The notes beneath the pieces were generated by a model. It saw only the letters and a list, made by a program, of their open reading frames with translations. It made no database searches and had not been told where the DNA came from. From Chthoniobacteraceae bacterium (lineage in GTDB: Bacteria; Verrucomicrobiota; Verrucomicrobiia; Chthoniobacterales; Chthoniobacteraceae), in NCBI GenBank assembly GCA_947471505.1, contig CANIWM010000003.1, positions 62,001 through 126,000 of the forward strand: DNA of 64,000 nucleotides, in the 5' to 3' direction. Both the position numbers and the translations under genes were made by a program. Below are positions 1 through 9,430 of this stretch, piece by piece (the first letter of the stretch is position 1; every line of letters starts with the position of its first letter).

Positions 1-2
1 CA

Positions 3-1076
3 GTCCATGCTACGCGAATGCGTGCATCAATGATCGAGGCGCTCGAAGCGGGCGACTTGGGGGCATTCCCGAACCCGGCCTATGCCAAGAGCTTTCTGTT
101 GCTCTATGGGAAATATCTGAGCCTCGACGTGAAAGCCGTAGCGGCCGAGATCGACACCGCGATGCAAGTCACCGTGGACGATTACCAATACCTTTCGCAC
201 ACCAAGGAAACGACGCGAGACCCGGCTCGGCGCAGCGATTTTGCAAGGCCACACAGTCTGCCTTCGTGGACGCCGGTGCTCGCACTTGGCGGCACGACGG
301 CGGTGGTGGTATTTGCCTTCATGGTGTGGCTGAATATGAGTCGTATCGGCGGAGGCCCCAGCGTCCCGCCGCCCAAGCCGGGCACGGACACAGAGGCCAT
401 TGAGCCCGCCACCGCAGGCACTCTGCCGGAGAAAGTGAACGTCGAACTCCCTGCCCGACACAGCTTAGTAGCTCCGGCTGCGCCCGTGCAGTCTGATCCG
501 CCCGCCGTCGTGCAGGCCAATCCGCAGCCCGAGCCCGCACCGCATGTGCCGACTGCGGTCGTTGCTTCTGGCCAAGCCCCGCTGCCTGTTTACCCGAAGA
601 TCGCGCCGCCGCCCCTCCCCGCTTCGCGGCCCTCCGTCACGAAAGAGCCGCCAAGCATCGGAGTGGGGCCGGTCACGCAGATTGACGGTATCGAAGTCCG
701 CACGGCCAAAGTGATCTCGCCCGTAGCGCGGCTTGCATCGAATGACGCAGCGCTTCTTTCCCAAGTCGAAAGCGCGCCGCAGACGCCGCCACCGCTCGTC
801 GGGCTCGAGCCCATTGAGGAGTCCGATGGCGACGATAGCCCGCTCGCGAACGATCCGAACACCGTTGAAATTGAATCCATTAAAAAGACGTGGATCGTCA
901 TCCGCAGTGCTCCGGGGGCCATCCCGATTTTTGAAGATTTTCTTTACCCGAGCGTCCGGCCCATGCGTCTGCCTGCCGGGAGGTACGTCATCGAAGTCCG
1001 CGACGATGAGGCCGTGGAAATCCGCAAAGCTGGCCACCCCATCGCCTACACCACCGGCGGGTTGAAGCTCGAGTAG
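3..1076 (+). CDS. RodZ-like helix-turn-helix membrane protein (5' truncated)
   Basis: The reading frame is open back to the window edge, so the gene starts upstream; the ATG at 18 is internal. The visible N-terminus (IEALEAGDLGAFP, then YAKSFLLLYGKYLSLD) matches the second half of the HTH_25 fold of RodZ-type proteins. One membrane segment follows (WTPVLALGG to FAFMVWL, about residues 85-105 counted from the ATG at 18). A Pro/Ala-rich linker of about 180 residues leads to a small C-terminal domain (KKTWIVIRSAPGA ... GRYVIEV) resembling the RodZ DUF4115 beta domain. RodZ links MreB to cell-wall synthesis; that role is inferred from architecture only. The next gene begins one base after the stop. 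Confidence 0.75.
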   Translation, partial: VHATRMRASMIEALEAGDLGAFPNPAYAKSFLLLYGKYLSLDVKAVAAEIDTAMQVTVDDYQYLSHTKETTRDPARRSDFARPHSLPSWTPVLALGGTTAVVVFAFMVWLNMSRIGGGPSVPPPKPGTDTEAIEPATAGTLPEKVNVELPARHSLVAPAAPVQSDPPAVVQANPQPEPAPHVPTAVVASGQAPLPVYPKIAPPPLPASRPSVTKEPPSIGVGPVTQIDGIEVRTAKVISPVARLASNDAALLSQVESAPQTPPPLVGLEPIEESDGDDSPLANDPNTVEIESIKKTWIVIRSAPGAIPIFEDFLYPSVRPMRLPAGRYVIEVRDDEAVEIRKAGHPIAYTTGGLKLE

Positions 1077-1077
1077 C

Positions 1078-2154
1078 GTGCGCGTCCTTTTCCTCAACCA
1101 ATACTTCCCGCCCGACCCCGCGCCGACCGGTATCCTTTTCCGCGAACTGGCGGACGACCTCGCCAGCCACGGACACAGTGTCGATTTCGTAGATGCCGGG
1201 CTCGACTACCGCGCCGTGCAGAAGAAAGGCGGGCGGATGAAGCGCGAGCTTGCCTCGCTCTGGCGGATGCTCCGCGAGGGGAAAGCCCGGCAGCGCGCTG
1301 ACGTCGTCATCTCCGGCACTTCGCCGCCGCTCCTCGCCGTCATCGCCGCCCGCGTCGCTCGTGCTCATCGCGCCCGGCATTTCCACTGGGCGATGGACGT
1401 GTATCCCGAGATTGCCGTCGCACTCGGCGAAATAAAGAGCGGCTCGCTCATCGCCAAAGGAACCGCTTGGGCCAGCGGACGCGCCTATCGCCGCGCCGCG
1501 AAAATCGTCGCCCTCGACGCCGATATGGCCGCGCTTTTCAAAGGGCACGGTGTGCAGGCAGAAATCATCCGCCCGTGGGTCTTCAAAAGCGTCCTCGCCC
1601 GAATCACCCCGCCCGAGCCGCCCGCTGGCGAGTGGACGTGGATTTACTCCGGCAACCTCGGGCGCGCTCACGAGTGGGAGACACTCCTCAACGCGCAAGC
1701 CCTGCTCGAAGCGCGCGGGTGCGACGTAACGCTTCTTTTTCAAGGCGGCGGCCCGAGCTGGCCCCTCGCCCAAGCCCGCGCACAGCAGCTCGGCCTGCGC
1801 CGTTGCCGCTGGAGCGACTACGTCCCTGAAGACGAAATCCGCACGTCTCTCCTCGCCCGGCACGCGCTCGTCGTCACCCAGCTCCCCGCCGTGCAAGGCC
1901 AGCTCTGGCCGAGCAAACTGGGCCTCGTCATGACGCTCCCGCGCCCCATCCTTTTCGTCGGCCCGCTCCACGGAGCCATCGCCCAGGAACTGAGCCAATT
2001 CCCCCATGCCACGAGCATCGCACCCGGTGATGCTGAAGCCGTCGCAGCTTGGGTCGCCCGCATCCGGCAGAGCCCGTCTGAAATAGCGAAAACCCTCGAC
2101 CCCGTCGTACACCGCGACGGCGCGCTCTCGGCTTGGAGGAAGCTCATTGGCTGA
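1078..2154 (+). CDS. Family 4 glycosyltransferase
   Basis: 358 residues from a GTG start one base after the preceding stop. The N-terminus MRVLFLNQYFPPDPAPT is the signature opening of GT4 enzymes of the WbuB/WcaI type. The second Rossmann half starts near IYSGNLGRAHEWETLL (about 190-205). Such enzymes transfer a nucleotide-activated sugar to a lipid-linked or polysaccharide acceptor at the inner face of the membrane. Length is close to the family norm. The acidic motif before the C-terminal helix is weak (LPAVQGQLWPSKLGLVM), so the donor cannot be predicted. It is probably co-transcribed with the RodZ-like gene, and nothing nearby identifies the glycan. Confidence 0.8.
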   Translation: MRVLFLNQYFPPDPAPTGILFRELADDLASHGHSVDFVDAGLDYRAVQKKGGRMKRELASLWRMLREGKARQRADVVISGTSPPLLAVIAARVARAHRARHFHWAMDVYPEIAVALGEIKSGSLIAKGTAWASGRAYRRAAKIVALDADMAALFKGHGVQAEIIRPWVFKSVLARITPPEPPAGEWTWIYSGNLGRAHEWETLLNAQALLEARGCDVTLLFQGGGPSWPLAQARAQQLGLRRCRWSDYVPEDEIRTSLLARHALVVTQLPAVQGQLWPSKLGLVMTLPRPILFVGPLHGAIAQELSQFPHATSIAPGDAEAVAAWVARIRQSPSEIAKTLDPVVHRDGALSAWRKLIG

Positions 2155-2304
2155 TCTCCGAGCCCGTTCATTAACCCCGCCCAATCAAAAATGTTCGTTA
2201 TTTGAGCACATTTTCCTTCCATTACGTCGCCACATTCACAAAAACACCACTCGCTTTTCCGGAGACGGAATCGCGAAACAATATCCACAATGAACTGTCC
2301 CCTT

Positions 2305-2877
2305 ATGAAAAACATCGCCATCACATTTGCTGCACTCGGTCTTCTCGCCGCTGGGGCGTCTGCACAGACGCTCGCTACCCCAGTGACAATGAAGAACATC
2401 AAGCTCAACAAGATTTCGCCGTCGGTCCTCCCGACTCCGGAATACACCGTAAACATCGCAAACAAGCGATCGGAAGCGTTGAAATGGTTCGAAATCGAGG
2501 TCGAGTTCGAAGTCAACGGAGTCGAACTCGTGGACGAGTTGACTTTTCAGTACACCGTCTTGATTAACAACAAGCTTTGTCCTGGCGAAGTTACGCATGT
2601 GAATATTCCTAAGGGCAACAATCGCTATTCGGTCATGTATATCTCGCCGCGGTCGCTCGACCGGATCACTGGCGGAAAAGCGCTGAATGCCGGGATGATC
2701 GATAACATATGGGTGAAGGTATCGAAGTCCGGTCAGCTTCTCGGTCAAATCGAATTGAAAAAAGGCCCGCTTCCCAACTTGCAGCAGATGCCCGATCAAC
2801 TCGTGAAGAAATCAGAGACGCCGTTCCAAGTGTTGTGGTGGGACCGCTACGAGGCTGTGAAGAACACCTCGCGGTAA
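2305..2877 (+). CDS. Amuc_1102-family pilus-like protein
   Basis: 190 residues from the ATG at 2305, chosen because MKNIAITFAALGLLAAGASAQ makes a clean signal peptide; an ATG at 2290 adds five residues (195 aa). The mature part is rich in alternating beta segments with no recognisable enzyme motif, consistent with the immunoglobulin-like fold reported for Amuc_1102. The family call rests mainly on position: it is the first of five genes in the order known from the Akkermansia Amuc_1102-1098 locus, directly ahead of the PilM-like gene. It probably acts in the periplasm or at the outer membrane. No clear Shine-Dalgarno is seen. Confidence 0.7.
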   Translation: MKNIAITFAALGLLAAGASAQTLATPVTMKNIKLNKISPSVLPTPEYTVNIANKRSEALKWFEIEVEFEVNGVELVDELTFQYTVLINNKLCPGEVTHVNIPKGNNRYSVMYISPRSLDRITGGKALNAGMIDNIWVKVSKSGQLLGQIELKKGPLPNLQQMPDQLVKKSETPFQVLWWDRYEAVKNTSR

Positions 2878-2900
2878 CAGTGGAACACTAAGGAACTTTC

Positions 2901-4631
2901 ATGGCTGCACCAAACCGCATTTACGCTTTAAACCTTGGGACTCAGACGATGAGTCTCGCAGAGTTTCAGACGAATCCGTCTGGAGGGCTCATCTTATCCC
3001 GCTTTCAACAAGGGGAAATCTTGGGTGATCCAGCCGTAGATGCGACTCGCCTTGCGCAATCAAAACTGGAAGTCCAGTCGCTCGTCAGCGGTTTCGGAAT
3101 CAAGGCAGCGAAAGTTAATTACGCCATCGCCTCCAACGTGGTTTTTATCCGCCCGGTGACACTCCCGAGCGTCGGTGACCAAGCGCAAGTGGAGCAAATC
3201 GTCGGCTTTGAAGCGGCGCAAAACGTGCCCTACCCGATTGCGCAAGTTGTTTGGGATTGGCAGCTTCTGGATGATGGAGCGGACGGCTCCGTCGAGGTCA
3301 TTTTAGGTGCTATCAAGAGCGACTTGCTGGATGATATTAACGAAGCCGTCGAAAATTCCGGCGTGCGCGCTGGAATCATCGAAATCGGGCCTTTGGCGCT
3401 CTACAATGCCTTTCGCTATAACTACGCCGACGCTGATGGATGCTCGCTCCTAGTGGATATCGGCTCCCGCACGACGAACCTGATTTTTGTCGAACCGGGC
3501 AAGATTTTCCCCCGTCGTTTGAACATCGGCGGCAGCAGCATCACGACTGCGATTGCGAAGGATTTGAACCTTCCATTTAACGAAGCCGACCAGATGAAAG
3601 TGCAGGAAGGCTTTGTCTCCCTCGGCGGAGGCTACGCCGAACCGGACAATGCGGACCTTGCGCGCGTGTCGAAGATCATCCGCAACCAGATGACCCGGTT
3701 GCATCAGGAAATCGCCCGTAGCATCACCTTTTATCGCAGCGAGCACGGTGGTTCGCAGCCTGTGCGAGTGCTTCTCGCGGGCGGAACGGCGTCATTCCCC
3801 TACATGCGCGAGTTTTTCCAAGAGAAGTTCGCTGGGATGGATGTGGATTTCTTCAATCCCCTCCGCAACGTCTCCGTCGCAGCGAACCTCGATGTCGAAG
3901 AAATCGGACGCAAAGCGCACACCATCGGCGAGCTCGTCGGCCTTGCCCTTCGCAGTGCCAACAGTTGCCCGCTGGAGCTGAGCCTGCGCCCACAGAGCGT
4001 CACGGCAGCCGAGGCTCGGGCAGCCCAGAAGCCATTTATCGTGGCTACGGGAATCAGTATTCTCGCCGCACTCGGCGGGATGTATGCGTATTACAGCAAG
4101 GCACTTACCGTCACAAACGACGAACTCGCAAAGGTCGAGAATAAGGTGGGCCTACTAAAGCCCAAAGAGGGTGCCATCGCGACGGCGAAAACCGAAATTT
4201 CGAAAAAAGTCGCCGAGTCTTCACCGCTGCTCAACGCGGTGAATGACCGTGAATACTGGGTAAAAGTGATCGACGACATCAACAGTCGTCTGCCGGAAAG
4301 CTTCATCTGGGTCACCGAGTTTTCCCCGCCAACGGCAGCGGAGCTTGGGAAAGTTAAGTCGCCCGACGCCCTCGCGAAACCCGGTGCAAATCCGAAGAAG
4401 AAAGATGCCGAAGAAGCGCCTGCAGTAAACGTCACAGTGAGCGGCTTGGTCTTAGAGAATCCAAGAGGCCCGCAGGTATTCGACGACTTTATCAAAAACC
4501 TCTCCGAATCGCCTTACGTCGAGCCTCCTAAAGACAGCGAAAAAATCACCCGCCCCTCAATGAAAAATGACCTTTGGGCGGACAAGTTCTCGTTCCCCCT
4601 TCGGCTCAAAACACCTATTTCACTCAAATGA
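2901..4631 (+). CDS. pilM: Amuc_1101-like PilM/PilN fusion protein
   Basis: 576 residues. The first ~370 are a PilM/FtsA-type actin-like ATPase: a NLGTQTMSLAEF phosphate-loop region near residue 10, SLLVDIGSRTTNLIFVEPG near 183 and VLLAGGTASFP near 290. A single membrane helix (IVATGISILAALGGMYAYY, about 378-397) follows, then a coiled-coil and PilN-like periplasmic domain. In classical type IV pili PilM is cytoplasmic and PilN a separate inner-membrane protein; here both are one chain, as in Amuc_1101. The stop overlaps the next start (ATGA at 4628-4631). It should form the inner-membrane platform of the pilus-like machine. Confidence 0.88.
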   Translation: MAAPNRIYALNLGTQTMSLAEFQTNPSGGLILSRFQQGEILGDPAVDATRLAQSKLEVQSLVSGFGIKAAKVNYAIASNVVFIRPVTLPSVGDQAQVEQIVGFEAAQNVPYPIAQVVWDWQLLDDGADGSVEVILGAIKSDLLDDINEAVENSGVRAGIIEIGPLALYNAFRYNYADADGCSLLVDIGSRTTNLIFVEPGKIFPRRLNIGGSSITTAIAKDLNLPFNEADQMKVQEGFVSLGGGYAEPDNADLARVSKIIRNQMTRLHQEIARSITFYRSEHGGSQPVRVLLAGGTASFPYMREFFQEKFAGMDVDFFNPLRNVSVAANLDVEEIGRKAHTIGELVGLALRSANSCPLELSLRPQSVTAAEARAAQKPFIVATGISILAALGGMYAYYSKALTVTNDELAKVENKVGLLKPKEGAIATAKTEISKKVAESSPLLNAVNDREYWVKVIDDINSRLPESFIWVTEFSPPTAAELGKVKSPDALAKPGANPKKKDAEEAPAVNVTVSGLVLENPRGPQVFDDFIKNLSESPYVEPPKDSEKITRPSMKNDLWADKFSFPLRLKTPISLK

Positions 4632-5698
4632 GCTGGTTTCAGGAAAACAAATTCACCGTCATCTTTGGCGGAATCACCGCAGTCGCGGCCGGGGCACTCG
4701 GATGGCTCGTCCTTGGCGCGAAAAGCGACCTGGAGATAGCGCAAGCGAAGTTTACAGACGCGACTAGTGAGCTTGGCAGGCTGCAAAACGGCAAGCCTTT
4801 CCCGAACGAGAAGAACGTCGCAGCCTACAAAGCCGAATTGGGCCGTGTGGAAGGGGAAGTCTCAAAGCTGCACCAAAAGCTCCTCGCCACGGAGTTCCCT
4901 CTGGAAAGCGTCGCCCCTAACGCATTTCAGGACCGCCTCAAGCAGACGATTGACCGGATTAAAGGCGAGGCGCTTGCACAGAAAATGATGCTCCCTGGGC
5001 AGAAAAAAGACGACGCCAGTGCTGTCGCCGCAGACGCCTCTTTTAATCTAGGATTCGGCAATGGGTCGGTCAACTATCTCGATAAACTCCCGCAAGATGA
5101 GGCTTCTTCGGAACTCGCTCGGGAGCTGAAAGTTATAGACTTCGTCGTGCAGCTTATTCTGACGAATAAGGCGACTCATTTGGTGGAAGTAAAGAGAGAG
5201 CCAATGGCCTTGGAAAAAGGCGAAAAAGACGACAAGAAAAAGGAAGACAAGAAGCCAGCCCCCGGCGGAGATACGAAACCCAAGAAAGACAAAGAAGACG
5301 GCCCGAAACTCGTGACTCATCACAAGTTTGAAGTCAAATTTATCGCCCCGCAGTCTTCGGTGATGAAAATCCTCAACGGGATTACCACTGCCTCACAGCC
5401 GTTCCTTATTCCTCGCCGGGTTTTTGTTGAAAACGAGAAAAAGGAAGGGCCTGTAAAAGAAATCGCCTCACTTGCTGTACCTCCGAGCGACCCTGCAGTG
5501 CCTGCGGTGCCCGCAGACCCTGCCAGCCCGGCGCCCGTGACGCCAGATGCCCCTGCTGCCGCTGTAGCGACCAAGGAAGGCACGAAGTTGATCTGGGTCG
5601 TTGGAGAAGAACACGTTGTCGTTGAGTTAGAGTTAGAGATGGTGGACTTCGCCGATGCGAAAATCGCACTAGAGCAGAAACCAAAGACCTCCAAGTAA
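4628..5698 (+). CDS. Amuc_1100-family pilus-like protein
   Basis: 356 residues from the ATG at 4628, which overlaps the preceding TGA as ATGA; an in-frame start at 4574 lies inside the PilM-like gene and is unlikely. MSWFQENKFTV leads into one membrane helix (about 9-27), a coiled coil, then beta-rich halves matching the layout of Akkermansia Amuc_1100 (its AFQ..LK segment and the final 'EQVFVQVSLNLVHF' strand parallel AFQDRLK and EHVVVELELEMVDF here). It carries a Lys/Glu-rich insert (about 190-220) and an Ala/Pro-rich linker (about 285-315). Amuc_1100 is a PilO-like structural protein known as a host TLR2 ligand; immune activity cannot be assumed here. Confidence 0.85.
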   Translation: MSWFQENKFTVIFGGITAVAAGALGWLVLGAKSDLEIAQAKFTDATSELGRLQNGKPFPNEKNVAAYKAELGRVEGEVSKLHQKLLATEFPLESVAPNAFQDRLKQTIDRIKGEALAQKMMLPGQKKDDASAVAADASFNLGFGNGSVNYLDKLPQDEASSELARELKVIDFVVQLILTNKATHLVEVKREPMALEKGEKDDKKKEDKKPAPGGDTKPKKDKEDGPKLVTHHKFEVKFIAPQSSVMKILNGITTASQPFLIPRRVFVENEKKEGPVKEIASLAVPPSDPAVPAVPADPASPAPVTPDAPAAAVATKEGTKLIWVVGEEHVVVELELEMVDFADAKIALEQKPKTSK

Positions 5699-5700
5699 CC

Positions 5701-6729
5701 ATGAACTGGCTCAAAAAAAATCCCGCACAACTAAGTCTCGCGATTGCAGCGCTGGTGATGTTGGCCGTGGCTTTCCTCATCTACTCCAATGCGAATGGTT
5801 TCTCCGCGCAATTTGAGGCTGGTTACAGGACGCCCTCGGAAGATAACAAAATCCCGCCTACCGATATTCAAATCGTTGCAGATCGGATGGCATCTCTTGA
5901 GAAACCAGCGACTTGGACACCAAAGGCTGGCTCGCTTTTTGTGTCTGAAAAATACCTGATTAAGGATGGAGCTCTGGTTAAACCTGGCTCCAATGGAGTT
6001 CCGCTTCACCCGCCAGTTCACAACAAGTATATTATCGATAATGGGTTTGATATTACCTCGGCGACTGTATTGACGGATGACGCTGATGGAGACGGCTTTG
6101 ATCTGCGTGCCGAGTACGCGGGAATGGACTGGATTCAATCAACGTATCCTCCGGAACTTGAACCTGACTCCACGGACCCAAATAAAGCCGAATCACACCC
6201 TCCATATCACACGCGCCTTTATTTGATTAAAATTCATAAAGTGCCTTTCCGCCTACTTTTCCGAGCATACGATGGCAACGCGACTAAATGCACCATTCAG
6301 GTCAACCCAATTGATCGTGGCGGCAGGACCGTATTTGTGGAACTAGGGCAACAGGTTCAGAATACAGATTGGAAGTTTGAATCGTTCATCCTCAAGGATA
6401 AGGGCGATAAAGACGAGTCCGTCGCAAACATGGTCAACGTAAAAACCGGCCAAAAACTAGCACTCGTTTACAATGTCATGGGTGACTCACCAGAGTCCTT
6501 TGCGCAGTTTTCTTATAAGTGGGTTGCGCCCGGCGGGCAGCCTACAAAAGACTTCACGAAGCGTAAGGATGAAACTTTTACCCTCGACCCTGAGGCGGAC
6601 AAGACTTACAAGGTCACCGAGATTCACGAGAAGGATGTCGAAGTCCTACTCCCATCAGGAGAGAAGAAGATATTCCCGCTCACACCGAATCCGCCCACCG
6701 TTCCGCCGACGCCAAAAGCACCGAAATAA
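5701..6729 (+). CDS. Amuc_1099-family pilus-like protein
   Basis: 342 residues, starting two bases after the preceding stop. The N-terminus MNWLKKNPAQLSLAIAALVMLAVAFLI-type helix (about 9-28) is an uncleaved anchor, followed by a long periplasmic region. Two similar small beta domains seem present, one near residues 85-150 (the DADGDGF loop with 'FDLRAEYAGMDW') and one near 165-290. The chain ends with a Pro-rich tail (PPTVPPTPKAPK) that may extend through the envelope. The family call rests on gene order and general layout. It likely bridges the inner-membrane PilMNO-like proteins and the secretin, as PilP does in ordinary type IV pili. Confidence 0.78.
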   Translation: MNWLKKNPAQLSLAIAALVMLAVAFLIYSNANGFSAQFEAGYRTPSEDNKIPPTDIQIVADRMASLEKPATWTPKAGSLFVSEKYLIKDGALVKPGSNGVPLHPPVHNKYIIDNGFDITSATVLTDDADGDGFDLRAEYAGMDWIQSTYPPELEPDSTDPNKAESHPPYHTRLYLIKIHKVPFRLLFRAYDGNATKCTIQVNPIDRGGRTVFVELGQQVQNTDWKFESFILKDKGDKDESVANMVNVKTGQKLALVYNVMGDSPESFAQFSYKWVAPGGQPTKDFTKRKDETFTLDPEADKTYKVTEIHEKDVEVLLPSGEKKIFPLTPNPPTVPPTPKAPK

Positions 6730-6796
6730 TCACCGAGAACAGCAATATTCCACTCACCGTAACTCAATTTAACGTAAACCAAACTAAACTACGCCT

Positions 6797-9430
6797 ATGA
6801 AACGACCTCCTCTCTCCACACCAATCGCCTCGCTCCTCGTAGCGGGAATCACTATCGTCCAACCGCTTGCAATCTACGGACAGGAACCGCAAACCGAAGC
6901 CATTGCAGCCCGGGAACTCGAACGCCGTGTTGCTCGCGAGAATCTTGGGCGGGCAGAGGCTGAAAAAGGCCGCTCCGCCCTCCGCAACAAGGACTACGAG
7001 GCCGCTTTTGCTCATTACAAGAACGCTTGCAATAACATCGCAGATGCACCCGCGACCCAATCCAACCGTAGAGCGGCAGTCGCTGGGTTTACCGAAGCCG
7101 GGCTTCGCCTTGCGGAGCAACGCATCACCGAAGGCTACTATGTCACTGCATCGGAGCTGCTGAAGGAAGTGCTCCTCCAGAACCCTGATTCCCGTCCCGT
7201 GCTGAAGTTGCTGGCGAACATCGAATCGCCTGAATTCTTCAACAAAAAGATGACCCCAAACTTTCGGCAGAAAGTAGAGGAGGTAAAACAGGATCACCTT
7301 GACGCACAGCATTACCAAGATCTTGGTCGGTTTGACCTTGCGGATATTTCTGCACAGAAGGCGCTCAACAAAGACAAATACAACATCGCGGCCGAAAAGC
7401 GTCGCGCTGAAATTGCCGAAAAGAAGAACCAATTTGGCGAAGTCGCCTACGATAGCGCCCGTTCGCAAGCGATGTGGGAAGTGACGAGGGAATGGGAGCG
7501 CCCATATCGCCGCTTTGATCGCCGCACCGTGGAAATCACTGAAAAGAGCAAGACCAGCGCGCCTAGCACGGTGGGAATTAGCAAAAAGCTGAATTCGATC
7601 ATCGTTCCGAAAATTGATTTTCGTGACTCAACCGTCCGCGAAACCATCGAATTTCTCGTTAAGAAGAGCAAAGACCTCGACCCTGACAAAGAGGGGGTAA
7701 ACATCGTCCTCAAAATCGAAGGCGGAGCGGCACCGGCTGTCGCCGCACCTGCCGCGGATCCTGCGGCTCCTGGCCTTATCCCAGGGATTGACCCCGTGCC
7801 CGGCGTTCCGACAGCACCAGCTCCGCAGCAGGTTATTGGCGGAAGCGGCGATACACGTATCACCTTGTCGCTGAACAATGTGCCTCTGATTGAGGCGCTG
7901 AAATACATCACCACGCTGGCAAATCTGAAGTTTAAGATTGAGCCGTTTGCGGTGTCGGTCGTGCCAATCGGCACGGATACCACCGAGATGATCACCAAGG
8001 AGTGGAAAGTACGTCCTGACTTCCTCACGCGTATCCCGAGTGGCGGGGGCGCTGGTGGTGGAATCGGAACGACAACGCCTGACCCCGGAGCCGGCGCAGG
8101 TGGCCCCGCTCTTGGAAGTGCCATGACTGCGAAGGATACGCTGATGGCCGCTGGCGTTCAATTCCCTACTGGGTCCATCGCGATTTACTCTAAATCCACT
8201 AGCACTCTCACGGTCCGGAATAGTTCCGAGAACCTTGATTTGATCGAAAAAATCGTCGAATCATTGGAAAACAGCAATGGAGTCACGCAGGTGGAAATTC
8301 AGGCGAAGTTTGTCGAAATCACCCAAAACAACCTCAAGGAATTGAGCTTCGATTGGATGCTTGGTCAGTCGAACGTTCCTGGGATTTCCACGACAGCCCT
8401 TTTCACTTCAGGAGGAACTCGTGGAAGTACCCCGCAGACAAACGCGGCAGACTTCCCGTTCGTTCGGGGTGGTGTTCCAATTGGCGGCAATCCGATCACC
8501 AGTGGCAATCGCAGCGGATCGCTGGCAATCAGCGCGAACGCGATCGACGCATTGCTCTTCGGCACCACCGGTTCATCGGCGCTCGCGCCGGGCATCGCCG
8601 CACTTGTCGGGGCAAATACCGATCCGAACTTCCAAGTCGTGATGCGCGGGCTGGACCAGAAAAAAGGCGTGGACCTTCTCTCTGCACCTCGCGTGACTGC
8701 GAAACCCGGCACACAGGCCGTCATCGAAATCATCCGCGAGTTCCGCTATGCGACCGAATTCGAGGCCCCGCAGATTCCACAGACGGTTGGACAGCAAAAC
8801 GGCGGCGGTGGTAACCTTTTGAACCCGTTGGCTCAATCCAGCGGATCATTCCCCGTCACGCCGACGACACCTACGACCTTTGAAGTGAAGAACACCGGTG
8901 TCACGCTTCAAGTCGAGCCGCAAATTGGACCCGACGGTTACTCGATTGACCTCCAGCTCGCGCCGCAAGTCGTTGAGTTTGAGGGATTCATCAACTACGG
9001 CAGCCCGATTCAGACGACCTCCACGAATGCCCTTGGCATCCAGTCGGTCAACGTCATCACGCCGAACGTTATCAACCAGCCTATCTTCGCGACTCGCAAG
9101 GTGACTACGAACGTCACGGTATTTGACGGCGCGACTGTGGTGCTCGGTGGTTTGGTCCGCGAGGACGTCCAGAGCGTGGAGGATAAGACTCCAATCATCG
9201 GCGACGTGCCGCTCTTGGGCCGGTTGTTCCGCTCCAAGGTGGACCAGCACATCAAGCGGAACCTCATTATCTTCGTCACGGCGAAGCTGGTGAATCCGGC
9301 TGGTGACTTGATCACATCCGACGACGAACAAGAGGAGAAAGTGGAAACTCTAGCGACGCCTGACATTGCGACGCCTCCGTTGCCAACGTATTCGGCTTTA
9401 CCTGCGCCAACTGGATTTGAAAAGCGATAG
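6797..9430 (+). CDS. pilQ: Amuc_1098-family secretin (PilQ-like)
   Basis: 877 residues with a signal peptide (cleavage near ...AIYGQ, about residue 28). An N-terminal TPR-like helical region (ALRNKDYEAAFAHYKNACN) precedes an STN/N0-like domain (NSIIVPKIDFRDSTVRETIEFL) interrupted by Ala/Pro/Gly-rich linkers. The C-terminus is a secretin barrel with the family signature VVLGGLVREDVQ...KTPIIGDVPLLGRLF near residues 775-810. Secretins are outer-membrane gates that let the pilus or substrate cross. No lipobox is visible, so a separate pilotin may be needed. It follows the Amuc_1099-like gene by 67 bases and touches coaE. Confidence 0.92.
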   Translation: MKRPPLSTPIASLLVAGITIVQPLAIYGQEPQTEAIAARELERRVARENLGRAEAEKGRSALRNKDYEAAFAHYKNACNNIADAPATQSNRRAAVAGFTEAGLRLAEQRITEGYYVTASELLKEVLLQNPDSRPVLKLLANIESPEFFNKKMTPNFRQKVEEVKQDHLDAQHYQDLGRFDLADISAQKALNKDKYNIAAEKRRAEIAEKKNQFGEVAYDSARSQAMWEVTREWERPYRRFDRRTVEITEKSKTSAPSTVGISKKLNSIIVPKIDFRDSTVRETIEFLVKKSKDLDPDKEGVNIVLKIEGGAAPAVAAPAADPAAPGLIPGIDPVPGVPTAPAPQQVIGGSGDTRITLSLNNVPLIEALKYITTLANLKFKIEPFAVSVVPIGTDTTEMITKEWKVRPDFLTRIPSGGGAGGGIGTTTPDPGAGAGGPALGSAMTAKDTLMAAGVQFPTGSIAIYSKSTSTLTVRNSSENLDLIEKIVESLENSNGVTQVEIQAKFVEITQNNLKELSFDWMLGQSNVPGISTTALFTSGGTRGSTPQTNAADFPFVRGGVPIGGNPITSGNRSGSLAISANAIDALLFGTTGSSALAPGIAALVGANTDPNFQVVMRGLDQKKGVDLLSAPRVTAKPGTQAVIEIIREFRYATEFEAPQIPQTVGQQNGGGGNLLNPLAQSSGSFPVTPTTPTTFEVKNTGVTLQVEPQIGPDGYSIDLQLAPQVVEFEGFINYGSPIQTTSTNALGIQSVNVITPNVINQPIFATRKVTTNVTVFDGATVVLGGLVREDVQSVEDKTPIIGDVPLLGRLFRSKVDQHIKRNLIIFVTAKLVNPAGDLITSDDEQEEKVETLATPDIATPPLPTYSALPAPTGFEKR

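Noticed and set aside
988-2184. 398-codon minus-strand open frame
   Set aside because: Antisense to the GT4 glycosyltransferase; no domain seen.
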